Shown here: positions 23,975 through 31,833 of the stretch, one piece after another | Layout of the letters: each line of letters begins with the position of its first letter | Position numbering within the stretch: position 1 is the first letter of the stretch | Made by a program: the position numbers and the translations under genes | Source: an uncultured Pedobacter sp. | GTDB taxonomy: Bacteria > Bacteroidota > Bacteroidia > Sphingobacteriales > Sphingobacteriaceae | Reading direction: 5' to 3' | Length of the DNA: 35,730 nucleotides | Assembly (NCBI RefSeq): GCF_946479715.1 | Contig: NZ_CAMLHF010000034.1 | Span: 1-35,730, forward strand | Notes under the pieces: generated by a model | What the model was told of the DNA's origin: nothing | Databases searched by the model: none | What the model saw: only the letters and a program-made list of their open reading frames with translations

Positions 23975-23982
23975 CAAATCTA
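23975..23982 (-). promoter_or_regulatory. Predicted -7 promoter element of the DUF417 gene
   Basis: On the minus strand this reads TAGATTTG, an exact TAnnTTTG match, 16 bases before the ATG at 23958, in the 60-bp gap after the AraC gene. It implies a leader of about ten bases and a transcript separate from the AraC gene. Confidence 0.42.
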
Positions 23983-24018
23983 TAGCAACCCTGACAAGCA
24001 GTACATGGACAAAAGGGG

Positions 24019-24873
24019 TTAATCCTTGGACATATCCGCCACAATGGAGATACCCGTTTTATCTCTGAATGCTTGTGGCGAAACTTTAGTGAATTTTTTA
24101 AACACCCGACTAAAATAAAACTCGTCCTGAAACTGTAAATTATAGGCAATTTCTTTAATGCTTTGCCTGGTTAAATGAAGTTGTTTTTTTGCCTCTAGTA
24201 TTAATTTTTCCTGAATTAATTGTGAGGGCGACTTTCTGAAATAACGGGTACAGCGCCTTGTAAAGTTGTCTCTCGACATGGAAAGTAATTCAGCATAGTC
24301 AGCTGGTTTACGGAGATTAAGGTAGTGCTCGTCCAATAGCTGACTAAACTGCTCCATAAGTTCATCTCTTTCGTTATTTTTATTAGAAACCGCATTCATT
24401 TTAATGCTGCTCGATTTGGCCAAAAAGAGTTGCAGATATGCTCGTGGTACTATATCAGACAGCGTTTCGTTGTTTAGTTCTTCTTTTAAATCATCCACTA
24501 ATTTATCAAATACCTTTGCTTCTTTTTCTGTTAGTATTACAATTGGATCGATATAGATGTTGTTGAACAAGAGACCATTACAACGCACTTCAGTACGATG
24601 TAATTCAATGCAATAGAAGTCGCCATGAAACTGCAATTCAGTGCATTTTACAGATTCGGATTTTTCCAGATAAATAACCTGTAATGGTGTTGAAAACAGC
24701 AAAGCAGGAGCAGTGAAAGGGAAAACACCAAAGTCGGCATGATATAAACCTTTTCCTTCTTTAATAAACAACACAGTATACATGGTTGACTGAGCAGGTA
24801 TGCTGAGATCCTTGTAAGTGGTTTCTTTTAAGCTTAACAGCTGTTCTCCTAATGACGAAATTAGCTCTTGCAT
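24019..24873 (-). CDS. AraC-family transcriptional regulator
   Basis: This 284-residue regulator has an N-terminal cupin-like sensor (about 20-150, with the MYTVLFIKEGKGLYHADFG and FPFTAPALLFSTPLQV stretches). Two helix-turn-helix units follow at about 175-275, shown by KPADYAELLSMSRDNFTRRC, RQSIKEIAYNLQFQDEFYFSRVFKKFTKVSPQAFR (key: IKEIA, DEFYFSRVFKK, SPQAFR). It starts at 24873, sharing one base with the stop of the GrpB-like gene (TAATG overlap), so it is translationally coupled to it. DUF417 follows downstream, making it the natural candidate regulator of that gene, as RclR is for rclABC. Ligand unknown. Confidence 0.92.
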   Translation of the reverse strand: MQELISSLGEQLLSLKETTYKDLSIPAQSTMYTVLFIKEGKGLYHADFGVFPFTAPALLFSTPLQVIYLEKSESVKCTELQFHGDFYCIELHRTEVRCNGLLFNNIYIDPIVILTEKEAKVFDKLVDDLKEELNNETLSDIVPRAYLQLFLAKSSSIKMNAVSNKNNERDELMEQFSQLLDEHYLNLRKPADYAELLSMSRDNFTRRCTRYFRKSPSQLIQEKLILEAKKQLHLTRQSIKEIAYNLQFQDEFYFSRVFKKFTKVSPQAFRDKTGISIVADMSKD

Positions 24874-25478
24874 TAATCGGGTTTTATTAAAGCGTTTTTT
24901 GAGGCAATATTTTGCTGTTTTATATTGTGGAGTATTTCATCGTCGAAACCATTTTTTGCTAATATGGAAATTATAAAATCGGTTTTTCCCTCAATATAGC
25001 TATCAATGTCAAAAGGATATTTTTTAGCCAGCTCCGTTTTTAACGTACCGTATTCTATTACTATTTCTGGATGTAAACGAAGGTAGTCCCTAAAGCGGAT
25101 ATGGTTTTTTAAACCCATGCTATCCTGCGTGCAGACGTATAAGTGGTGCCTAAGCCATTGTTTTCCGGAACCGTCAGCAGGACTTAAGTCCGACATTCTT
25201 TCAAAAGCATCTCTCCCAACAATACCCATTTCTCCCAAGTAGTTATATCCAAGTCCTTTTAGGATCCGGATAATCTCTTCAAAATTGCTTTTATCCTTAA
25301 TAATGACATCTAAATCAATAATTGGTTTTGCTGCAAGTCCGGGTACAGAGGTGCTACCAACATGTTCAATTCCGATAATATAATCCTGTAGGTGCTTATT
25401 AAATATGACGCTCAATTCTTGAAAAACTGATGCCCAATTACTAGAATAGGGTACAACTAAAACTTCTTTACTTGCCAT
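24873..25478 (-). CDS. GrpB/UPF0157 family nucleotidyltransferase-like protein
   Basis: The protein shows the GrpB signature: VVPYSSNWASVFQEL, then IIGIEHVGSTSVPGLAAKPIIDLDVII with the nucleotidyltransferase-like GSTS and DLD motifs, followed by HHLYVC and LRFRDYLRLHPEI-type (IRFRDYLRLHPE). The family is uncharacterised apart from its fold relation to polymerase-beta nucleotidyltransferases. I place the start at 25478 (MASKEVLVVPYSSNW, 201 residues) because the family begins close to this motif; the frame also permits 25520. The stop codon overlaps the AraC start by one base. It is divergent from folE. Confidence 0.82.
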   Translation of the reverse strand: MASKEVLVVPYSSNWASVFQELSVIFNKHLQDYIIGIEHVGSTSVPGLAAKPIIDLDVIIKDKSNFEEIIRILKGLGYNYLGEMGIVGRDAFERMSDLSPADGSGKQWLRHHLYVCTQDSMGLKNHIRFRDYLRLHPEIVIEYGTLKTELAKKYPFDIDSYIEGKTDFIISILAKNGFDDEILHNIKQQNIASKNALIKPD

Positions 25479-25580
25479 GATATCGTCTCTAAAATTATTG
25501 ATATTTTCTGTATTGAACAACTGATACCACTCTTATGAAATAAACATAGTCAGTTAATCTCTAGTAAGTATGATATTAAT

Positions 25581-25604
25581 AAGATAAAACTTAAAAATTA
25601 TCTT
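25581..25604. promoter_or_regulatory. Inverted repeat upstream of folE, NsrR-like candidate operator
   Basis: AAGATAA (25581-25587) and TTATCTT (25598-25604) are exact complements around a 10-nt AT-rich spacer. The half sites resemble AAGATG/CATCTT of proteobacterial NsrR operators, with one extra base between the two cores. It lies 62 bp before folE. The region is AT-rich, so chance occurrence is possible. Confidence 0.35.
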
Positions 25605-25666
25605 TTTTATCTTTACGTCCTGTTATTACTAAAAATCGATACAGATAAAACTAGTCGCAATAATTT

Positions 25667-26368
25667 ATGAAACAGAATGGAACTGCCTTGAATACAACGG
25701 ATAATAACCTTTCTTTAACTGAATTGGAAGATTTATTAGGCGAACAACATATTGGTACTTCTTATGATACCCCTTTAAAAGCAGACGCTTTTGAATTAGG
25801 TGATCATGAAAAAATTAAGATTATTGCAGGGCATTTTCGGGAAATTATGGAAACGCTTGGACTTGATCTTACAGACGACAGTCTTAACGGAACACCAGGC
25901 CGCGTAGCAAAAATGTTTGTGAAAGAAATATTTAGCGGGCTTAATCCGGCAAATAAACCTCAGATTACATTATTTGATAATAAATATCAGTATAACCAAA
26001 TGCTGGTTGAGAAAAACATAACACTCTATTCTAATTGTGAGCATCACTTTGTACCCATTATTGGTAAAGCACATATCGCTTATATTTCTTCAGGAAAGGT
26101 TATTGGATTATCGAAATTAAACCGGATTGTTCAATATTATTCCCAAAGGCCACAGGTACAGGAACGTTTAACTATCCAAATAGCTAATGAACTAAAAACT
26201 ATTCTGGAAACTGATGATGTTGCGGTGGTAATTGATGCAGCTCATTTATGTGTGTCATCCAGAGGTATAAAGGATGTAAACAGCAGCACCGTAACGGCTG
26301 AATATTCAGGTGCATTTTTAGATAAGGCAACAAAGGAAGAGTTTTTGCAATATATCCGTCCTATGTAA
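25667..26368 (+). CDS. folE: GTP cyclohydrolase I
   Basis: This 233-residue enzyme turns GTP into 7,8-dihydroneopterin triphosphate, the first step of folate and the pterin source for queuosine. Zinc ligands C124 and H127 (SNCEHHFVPI) and C195 (AAHLCVSSRG) are present, with GTPGRVAKMF, VIGLSKLNRIVQYYSQRPQVQERLT and the C-terminal domain typical of type IA enzymes (listed by key motifs). The N-terminal ~40 residues are a poorly conserved extension. The gene is divergent from the GrpB-AraC-DUF417 run and is followed 107 bp later by an Rrf2 regulator and hmp; GTP cyclohydrolase linkage to nitrosative stress is a suggestion from position only. Confidence 0.95.
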   Translation: MKQNGTALNTTDNNLSLTELEDLLGEQHIGTSYDTPLKADAFELGDHEKIKIIAGHFREIMETLGLDLTDDSLNGTPGRVAKMFVKEIFSGLNPANKPQITLFDNKYQYNQMLVEKNITLYSNCEHHFVPIIGKAHIAYISSGKVIGLSKLNRIVQYYSQRPQVQERLTIQIANELKTILETDDVAVVIDAAHLCVSSRGIKDVNSSTVTAEYSGAFLDKATKEEFLQYIRPM

Positions 26369-26417
26369 GGTCTTGTTCTGGGTAAAGAATTGCTCGCCCT
26401 TAAATTCTGATTTCAGT

Positions 26418-26443
26418 AATAAAGGATAAAAATATCTTTTATT
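26418..26443. promoter_or_regulatory. Imperfect 26-bp inverted repeat, candidate Rrf2/NsrR auto-operator
   Basis: AATAAAGGATA (26418-26428), AAAA, TATCTTTTATT (26433-26443): ten of eleven positions pair. It lies just upstream of the predicted rrf2 -7 element (26460). The left half with spacer, 15 bases, is repeated exactly upstream of hmp at 26926-26940. Confidence 0.5.
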
Positions 26444-26459
26444 ATTGAATCTTATGTTT

Positions 26460-26467
26460 TACATTTG
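26460..26467 (+). promoter_or_regulatory. Predicted -7 promoter element of the Rrf2-type gene
   Basis: TACATTTG matches TAnnTTTG exactly and ends nine bases before the ATG at 26476, predicting an almost leaderless mRNA. It overlaps the GTG at 26467, which argues against translation from that codon. Confidence 0.45.
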
Positions 26468-26475
26468 TGGTGCAG

Positions 26476-26913
26476 ATGGGAATTTTTTCAAAAACATGTG
26501 AATATGCGATGCGTTCAGTTTTCTTTATTGCGCACCGTACAGCTGCCGGCAGTAGGGTAGGAATAAAGGAAATAGCATCCGGTATTGAATCCCCTGAGCA
26601 TTTTCTGGCAAAGATTTTACAAGATCTTAGCAGAAAAGGAATTGTTCAATCCGTTAAAGGACCAAATGGAGGATTTTATATGGATACATCTGCACTTAAA
26701 CGGCCTCTATCGGATGTTGTTGAGGCTATTGATGGAAATAGCCTGTTTACCGGATGTGGCTTAGGGTTAGAATATTGTTCAGAAAGTAATCCTTGTCCGT
26801 TGCATCATGAGTTTAAGGCGATAAGGAACAAAATACAACAAATGCTACAAGACACATCAATAGCTGATTTTAATGAAGATTTAAATCTTGGGATTACTAA
26901 ATTAAAAAAATAA
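26476..26913 (+). CDS. Rrf2-family transcriptional regulator (NsrR/IscR-like, Fe-S sensing)
   Basis: This 145-residue regulator begins MGIFSKTCEYAMRSVFFIAH and has the Rrf2 winged-helix (IKEIASGIESPEHFLAKILQDL, GIVQSVKGPNGGFY; key residues listed). The three cysteines C94, C101 and C107 (TGCGLGLEYC, NPCPLHHEF) sit where NsrR and IscR hold their iron-sulfur cluster, so the protein probably senses NO or redox state. I use the ATG at 26476; the GTG at 26467 overlaps the predicted -7 element. The gene stands 45 bp upstream of hmp on the same strand, and both promoters carry the same 15-bp sequence. NsrR-type repression of the NO-detoxification genes is the likely job. Confidence 0.88.
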   Translation: MGIFSKTCEYAMRSVFFIAHRTAAGSRVGIKEIASGIESPEHFLAKILQDLSRKGIVQSVKGPNGGFYMDTSALKRPLSDVVEAIDGNSLFTGCGLGLEYCSESNPCPLHHEFKAIRNKIQQMLQDTSIADFNEDLNLGITKLKK

Positions 26914-26925
26914 AAAATTTAATTA

Positions 26926-26940
26926 AATAAAGGATAAAAA
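26926..26940 (+). promoter_or_regulatory. Second copy of the 15-bp rrf2/hmp shared motif
   Basis: AATAAAGGATAAAAA is identical to 26418-26432. It lies 18 bp before the hmp ATG (26959) in the 45-bp rrf2-hmp gap. The right-hand half site is not clearly repeated here, so it would be a half operator. Confidence 0.45.
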
Positions 26941-26958
26941 GGTATTAATATATTTTAT

Positions 26959-28170
26959 ATGACTAGTGAACAAAAACAATGGATTAGCGCAACAGTTCCT
27001 GTATTAAAAGAGAACGGTGTATTATTAACAAAGCATTTTTATAACAGGATGTTTACCCATAATCCTGAACTTAAGAACCTGTTTAATATGGGGAATCAGC
27101 AAAGTGGTAAGCAGCAAACTGCTTTGGCAATGGCGGTATTGGCTTATGCAGAAAATATAGCCAACCCTGGAGTATTAATGCCAGTGGTCGACAGGATAGG
27201 GCACAAGCACGTTAGTTTAGATATCAGACCAGAGCAATATCAAATTGTTGGTCGCCATTTAATTGCATCGATTCAGGAAGTTTTGGGAAATGCCGCAACA
27301 CTCGAAATAGTGGATGCATGGACAGTGGCTTACCAACAATTGGCAAACCTAATGTCTGGTCATGAGGCAAAGCTTTATGAGCAAAAAACTGCTCAGCAAT
27401 ATGGATGGAAAGGATGGCGTCCGTTTAAGGTGGGCAAAATAAATGTAGAATCAGCTGAAATTACTTCATTTTACCTTTTTCCGTCAGATGGTGGGAAAGT
27501 GGCAGCCCATGTACCGGGTCAGTATATCAGTGTTAAAGTGTTTTTACCGGAAATGAAATTATATCAGGCACGCCAGTACAGTATTTCAAGCACTCCGGCA
27601 CAAGATTATTATCGAATTTCGGTAAAGGCCGAAAAAGGAACTGGATTGGATACAAATGGTCTTATCAGTAACTATTTTCATGACGTTATCAAAGAAGGAG
27701 ATATCGTAGATATTACTGCACCTGCCGGCGACTTTAAACTCGCGAAGGATTTAGCTGCACCTGTAGTATTAATTAGCGGTGGCGTTGGGTTAACACCAAT
27801 GATCAGTATGCTGCAAAATCTTGTGGAACAGAAATTCACTTATCCTATTACCTGGTTACATGGTTGCAGAAACCGTTCAGTACATGCTTTCAAAGATCAG
27901 CTGGATCAAATTGTTAATGCAAATGAATCTATTGAACAACATGTTTTTTATGATGCGCCAACGGCACTGGATAAACAGGAGGGCGTGATGGAAGGATTTC
28001 TCGATATCAATAAAATAGCATCGTTACCTCAATATCCTGGTACTATGTATTATGTTTGTGGACCAGCTCCATTTATTCGTAAGCAATATCAGGATTTGAT
28101 TTCCCGCGGAATTGAAAAAGAGTCGATCTTGTTTGAAGAATTTGGTCCTGCTTTACTTCAGCTAAACTAG
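26959..28170 (+). CDS. hmp: Flavohemoprotein, nitric oxide dioxygenase
   Basis: Hmp turns NO plus O2 into nitrate, using NAD(P)H. The 403-residue protein has an N-terminal globin (1-140) with distal Y28 (KHFYNRMF), Gln52 and proximal H84 (RIGHKHVSL), equivalent to Y29, Q53 and H85 of E. coli Hmp. An FAD-binding domain (about 150-260) carries RQYSIS, and an NAD-binding domain (about 265-400) carries GGVGLTPM, CGPAPFIRKQY and a C-terminal EEFGP. All functional residues are present and the length is standard. It is cytoplasmic. The preceding gene is an NsrR-like regulator, and a truncated globin follows after 61 bp, giving a coherent NO-response unit. Confidence 0.96.
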   Translation: MTSEQKQWISATVPVLKENGVLLTKHFYNRMFTHNPELKNLFNMGNQQSGKQQTALAMAVLAYAENIANPGVLMPVVDRIGHKHVSLDIRPEQYQIVGRHLIASIQEVLGNAATLEIVDAWTVAYQQLANLMSGHEAKLYEQKTAQQYGWKGWRPFKVGKINVESAEITSFYLFPSDGGKVAAHVPGQYISVKVFLPEMKLYQARQYSISSTPAQDYYRISVKAEKGTGLDTNGLISNYFHDVIKEGDIVDITAPAGDFKLAKDLAAPVVLISGGVGLTPMISMLQNLVEQKFTYPITWLHGCRNRSVHAFKDQLDQIVNANESIEQHVFYDAPTALDKQEGVMEGFLDINKIASLPQYPGTMYYVCGPAPFIRKQYQDLISRGIEKESILFEEFGPALLQLN

Positions 28171-28231
28171 CTTCATTTAGCAATATTATGGCTTATTATT
28201 TGATCGCCTTATCACCAGTAAAACTTCTTAT

Positions 28232-28618
28232 ATGAAAGTAGACATTAGTAATTTCGAAGATATCGTATTATTTGTAGATGGTTTCTACAGCAAGGTTAAT
28301 CAAGATGAATTGATTGGCCCTATTTTCCATGCGGTGATTACCGACTGGAATCCGCATTTGGCCAAAATGTATGACTTCTGGAATGCGGTACTCTTTGGAG
28401 TAGCTGGATTTAAAGGAAACCCTTTTGCCAGGCATGCGCTTTTGCCACTACAAAAAAATCATTTTCAACGATGGTTATTGCTATTCGAACAAACCATAGA
28501 TGAACATTTTTCGGGTGCATTGGCTGATGAGACCAAGAAAAAAGCAGGAATGATGGCTGAGATGTTTTTAAGCAAACTCTCCTATATGAAAGGTGGTTCG
28601 GATAGGGTAATTGTATAG
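28232..28618 (+). CDS. Group III truncated hemoglobin
   Basis: This 128-residue globin of the TrHbIII group has B10 Tyr19 (VDGFYSKV), the FW motif typical of group III (MYDFWNAVLFG), and proximal His77 (NHFQRWLLLFEQT). It lacks the glycine-based motifs of group I truncated globins. Group III globins bind O2 and NO; that of Campylobacter (Ctb) takes part in oxygen and nitrosative stress physiology. It follows hmp by 61 bp and is probably co-transcribed or co-regulated. A hairpin terminator follows at 28646. Confidence 0.88.
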   Translation: MKVDISNFEDIVLFVDGFYSKVNQDELIGPIFHAVITDWNPHLAKMYDFWNAVLFGVAGFKGNPFARHALLPLQKNHFQRWLLLFEQTIDEHFSGALADETKKKAGMMAEMFLSKLSYMKGGSDRVIV

Positions 28619-28645
28619 TAGCGTTTAACTTTTTGATGATCTATT

Positions 28646-28683
28646 AAGGCACGAAGTTGTGACAGACTATTCGTGCCTTTTAA
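28646..28683 (+). terminator. Intrinsic terminator after the truncated globin gene
   Basis: AAGGCACGAA (28646-28655) pairs perfectly with TTCGTGCCTT (28670-28679) around a 14-nt loop, followed by TTAACTTGG and TTTTT a little later. It separates the NO-response unit from the ThuA-led operon that starts at 28794. Confidence 0.65.
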
Positions 28684-28793
28684 CTTGGTTTTTATTTTAA
28701 TAATCATATTTTTGATTAACTCTTAAATAAGTTGCTTTCCGGAGCTTTATTTTTTTAAATCAATCTATCCGACCAAATAAAAGTAGAACCACA

Positions 28794-29666
28794 ATGAAAA
28801 ATCTTAAGGGCATTATATGTTTAATTGTTACAAGCATATTGCTATTCAACTCACTCCATTCTTTTGGTCAAACCAAAAAGCAGAAGTCAAAAAAGCCACT
28901 AGTCGTATTTGTTACAGGCGATCATGAATACAGTAGTGAAGCAACTATGCCACTTATAGCAGCAGAACTTGAAAAGAATTACGGAATGCGTACCATCGTT
29001 CTTAAATCCTCTCCTGATTACAAATCAGAAGAAAATATTCCCGGCTTGGAAGCATTAAAAGAGGCAGATTTGGCTGTGTTCTATCTACGCTGGAGACGTT
29101 TGCCTGAAGATCAGGTGAAATACATTGACGATTACTTAAAATCGGGCAAACCAGTAATGGGCTTCAGAACAACTACACATGCATTTAATTATCCGGCAGG
29201 ACACCCCCTTGAGAAATGGAATGCTTTTGGTGAATTTGCACTGGGCGCGCCTCCGGGATGGGGTAAAGGCGGACACACACATTACGGACATAAATCTACC
29301 ACTGATGTTTCGGTTATTTCCGCACAGGCAAAGCATCCTATTTTAACTGGTGTGCCAAATAATTTTCATGCTGCTTCGTGGTTATACCATGTATTGCCAC
29401 ATTATCCGGTAAAAGGATCGACCTGGTTGTTAATGGGTAAATCTGTAAATCCTGATAAAGCAGCAATAGACAACCCTGTTGCCTGGACCTGGAAAACAGC
29501 TGCAGGAGGCAACACTTTTATGACCACACTTGGCCACCCTGCAGATTTTAATGAAGAAGGTTTCCAAAGACTTGTCATAAATGCTGTTCACTGGACATTA
29601 GATAAGCCTGTTCCGAAAAAATGGGCGGGAAAAATCGACATGAACGTGCCCTACCGAGAGGAATAA
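28794..29666 (+). CDS. ThuA-like domain protein, exported
   Basis: The 290-residue protein has a signal sequence (about 1-26, ending HSFGQ) and a class-I glutamine-amidotransferase-like ThuA domain. Seen are PLVVFVTGDHEYSSEATMPLI at the first strand, LKEADLAVFYLRWRRLPEDQ, GKPVMGFRTTTHAF and HPILTGVPNNF (partial motifs). ThuA was named from trehalose utilisation and associates with 3-ketosugar and secreted-sugar modification loci in Bacteroidota and Planctomycetes, but the reaction is not firmly known. It is the first gene of a tight operon with an isomerase, a dehydratase, a VOC protein and a dehydrogenase. A periplasmic role on an oxidised carbohydrate is inferred. Confidence 0.85.
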   Translation: MKNLKGIICLIVTSILLFNSLHSFGQTKKQKSKKPLVVFVTGDHEYSSEATMPLIAAELEKNYGMRTIVLKSSPDYKSEENIPGLEALKEADLAVFYLRWRRLPEDQVKYIDDYLKSGKPVMGFRTTTHAFNYPAGHPLEKWNAFGEFALGAPPGWGKGGHTHYGHKSTTDVSVISAQAKHPILTGVPNNFHAASWLYHVLPHYPVKGSTWLLMGKSVNPDKAAIDNPVAWTWKTAAGGNTFMTTLGHPADFNEEGFQRLVINAVHWTLDKPVPKKWAGKIDMNVPYREE

Positions 29667-29717
29667 CATAACCCTGAAATCCACTTTTTAACCAAATACA
29701 ACATTACCTAATACTTT

Positions 29718-30614
29718 ATGGAACTTTCGATACATAACTGGATGCGATCCGAAACGATAGAAACAACCATTCGCAGAGCATCTGGACTAGGATACACAAA
29801 ACTTGAAATTGCAGGGAGTCCTGAACATTATGATACCAATCAGGTACGTAAATTATTAAAAGAATACAGTTTAACCTGCTGGGGATCTGTTACCCTTATG
29901 CTTGAGGATCGTAATTTGCTTGCTAAAGATGAAGCCCAGCGGGCAAAGTCGGTGCAATATGTAAAAGATGTTGTCCGAATGGTTAAAGAGCTTGATGGAC
30001 ATATGGTTTCTGTAGTACCTGGTACTGTCGGAAAAATAGTTCCCGATGGCAGGCCAGAGGAAGAGTGGCAATGGGCCGTTGATTCTCTAAAAGAGGTTTA
30101 CGAATATGCAGAACAATCGGGTATATTAATTGGAATAGAGCCCATTAACAGGTTCGAAACATATTTCATCAACAGAGGAGATCAAGCCTTGGCATTGGCT
30201 CAGGCTGTTGGGCCTAACTGTGGGGTTTGTCTGGATACTTTTCATATGAACATGGAAGAGACCGATATGTTCGAAACCATCAGAAGAGCTAAAGGTAAAC
30301 TGATTGGTTTTCACGTTGCCGATAACAACAGAATGGCACCTGGAATGGGTAATTTGAACTGGAGTAAAATAATTGACACGCTTCATGAAGTAGGATACAA
30401 TGAAGTATTATCTGTAGAATTTTGTTCTCCGTTAGACCGTACTCCTGCCAATCCTTATCCAAATTCTATTGATGAAAACCCAATAGATCTATCTCCTGAG
30501 CAAAAGAAATTTTTGGAAGACCATGGCAGTACTTCGGTTTCTGAAGAATTTTATACCATGCTAACCCAAAAATCCTTTGATACCTTATCTAACCTTATAA
30601 ACAACACAAACTAA
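29718..30614 (+). CDS. Sugar isomerase/epimerase (xylose isomerase-like TIM barrel, ketose 3-epimerase type)
   Basis: A 298-residue cytoplasmic TIM-barrel protein. Putative metal ligands E141 (GIEPINRFE), D173 (VCLDTFHMN), H199 (GFHVADNN) and E234 (SVEF) occur in the order and spacing of D-tagatose/psicose 3-epimerases (E152, D185, H211 and E246 of the Pseudomonas enzyme). HVADNNRMAPGMGNLNW is characteristic of that branch. It should move a hydroxyl configuration at C3 of a ketose or a keto-sugar acid. The gene follows the ThuA gene by 51 bp and precedes the enolase-superfamily gene by 17 bp. Substrate is unknown. Confidence 0.86.
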   Translation: MELSIHNWMRSETIETTIRRASGLGYTKLEIAGSPEHYDTNQVRKLLKEYSLTCWGSVTLMLEDRNLLAKDEAQRAKSVQYVKDVVRMVKELDGHMVSVVPGTVGKIVPDGRPEEEWQWAVDSLKEVYEYAEQSGILIGIEPINRFETYFINRGDQALALAQAVGPNCGVCLDTFHMNMEETDMFETIRRAKGKLIGFHVADNNRMAPGMGNLNWSKIIDTLHEVGYNEVLSVEFCSPLDRTPANPYPNSIDENPIDLSPEQKKFLEDHGSTSVSEEFYTMLTQKSFDTLSNLINNTN

Positions 30615-30631
30615 ACCACAAATAAACCTAA

Positions 30632-31798
30632 ATGAAAATAACAAATGTAGAAGCGTTTTGGTTACGCTGTCCCATTCCGAAGGAAAAGCAACATTTTTCT
30701 GATTATGGCTTGCTAACCAATTTTGATATGACCCTTGTTGTGATTACAACAGAAGATGGCTTGCAAGGTTTTGGAGAAGCTAAAGCAGCCGTAGGATCAT
30801 CAGGCGTGTGTGCCTCAATTGTAAGTTGTATAGAAAATGAACTTAAGCCTATTTTAATAGGAAAGGATGCAAAAAATATAAACCGTATCTGGGAAGAAAT
30901 GTATAATGGCACACGCGATCATTATGCACTTTCAAGAGGTCGCAGATTTCCAATTCTTGGAAGGCGAGGGCTTACAGTATCAGCAATGAGTGGTATTGAT
31001 ACCGCCCTTTGGGATTTGAAAGGTAAGGCTCTTGGTGTTCCGGTAATGGATTTACTAGGTGGTGCTTGTCGCGATCAGATGCCCGCCTATGCAAGTGGTG
31101 GCTGGGCAGATGCCGAAAATATTGGCGCGCAATTAAACGGTTATGTGGCTAAAGGATTTAACGCAGTAAAAATGCGTGTTGGTATTATGGACCAAACTGT
31201 TCATAACAGTATTGAGCGGGTAAAAGCTGCAAGAAAAGCATTAGGCCCAAATATTAAACTAATGGCTGATGCACACGGAACCTTTAGTGTACCAGAGGCT
31301 AAGCAGTTTTGCAGAGGAGTAGAAGATTGTAATCTGTACTGGTTCGAAGAGCCTATTAGTCCTGATAACAGGCATGGCACTGCCGAAGTAAGGGCCTCGA
31401 CAGCTATTCCGATAGCGGCAGGAGAAAGCGAATACACCAGCTTTGATATCCGCGATCTGCTTGAAGTTAGAGCACTTGACGTTGTTCAGCCTGACGCCGC
31501 TATCATCGGTGGTATTTCAGAAACCATGCGTGTAGGCCATCTGGCAAGCGTTAATCAGCTTGAACTGGCTCCGCACTGCTGGGGATCTGCTTTTTCTTTT
31601 ATGGCAGGCTTAAATGTCGCTTTCGCATCACAGGCAGCAACAATAATTGAGTTTTCTTTAGGAGGAAACCCAATGATGTATGAGTTGGTAAAAGAACAGA
31701 TTGAAGTTAAGGATGGTGTAATTGGCGCTCCATCAGCTCCAGGATTAGGATTAACCCCTAATTGGGATTTCGTAAAGGAATTCAAACAGAAAGTTTAA
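30632..31798 (+). CDS. Enolase-superfamily acid-sugar dehydratase (mandelate racemase/muconate lactonizing type)
   Basis: The 388-residue protein has the N-terminal capping domain and the TIM barrel of the superfamily. Catalytic features: K180-M-R182 on strand 2; metal ligands D213 (MADAHG), E239 (FEEP) and E265 (GESEY); D288 (QPDAA) and H315 (APHCWG) as the His-Asp dyad. The D-x-H arrangement (D213, H215) is that of galactonate/gluconate/mannonate-type dehydratases. A reaction removing water from a sugar acid to give a 2-keto-3-deoxy acid is the likely role; the exact substrate cannot be read from sequence. It is the third gene of the operon and starts 17 bp after the isomerase. Confidence 0.87.
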   Translation: MKITNVEAFWLRCPIPKEKQHFSDYGLLTNFDMTLVVITTEDGLQGFGEAKAAVGSSGVCASIVSCIENELKPILIGKDAKNINRIWEEMYNGTRDHYALSRGRRFPILGRRGLTVSAMSGIDTALWDLKGKALGVPVMDLLGGACRDQMPAYASGGWADAENIGAQLNGYVAKGFNAVKMRVGIMDQTVHNSIERVKAARKALGPNIKLMADAHGTFSVPEAKQFCRGVEDCNLYWFEEPISPDNRHGTAEVRASTAIPIAAGESEYTSFDIRDLLEVRALDVVQPDAAIIGGISETMRVGHLASVNQLELAPHCWGSAFSFMAGLNVAFASQAATIIEFSLGGNPMMYELVKEQIEVKDGVIGAPSAPGLGLTPNWDFVKEFKQKV

Positions 31799-31833
31799 AA
31801 AGGTAATTAAATTGTATTTATAAATTTTTACAT

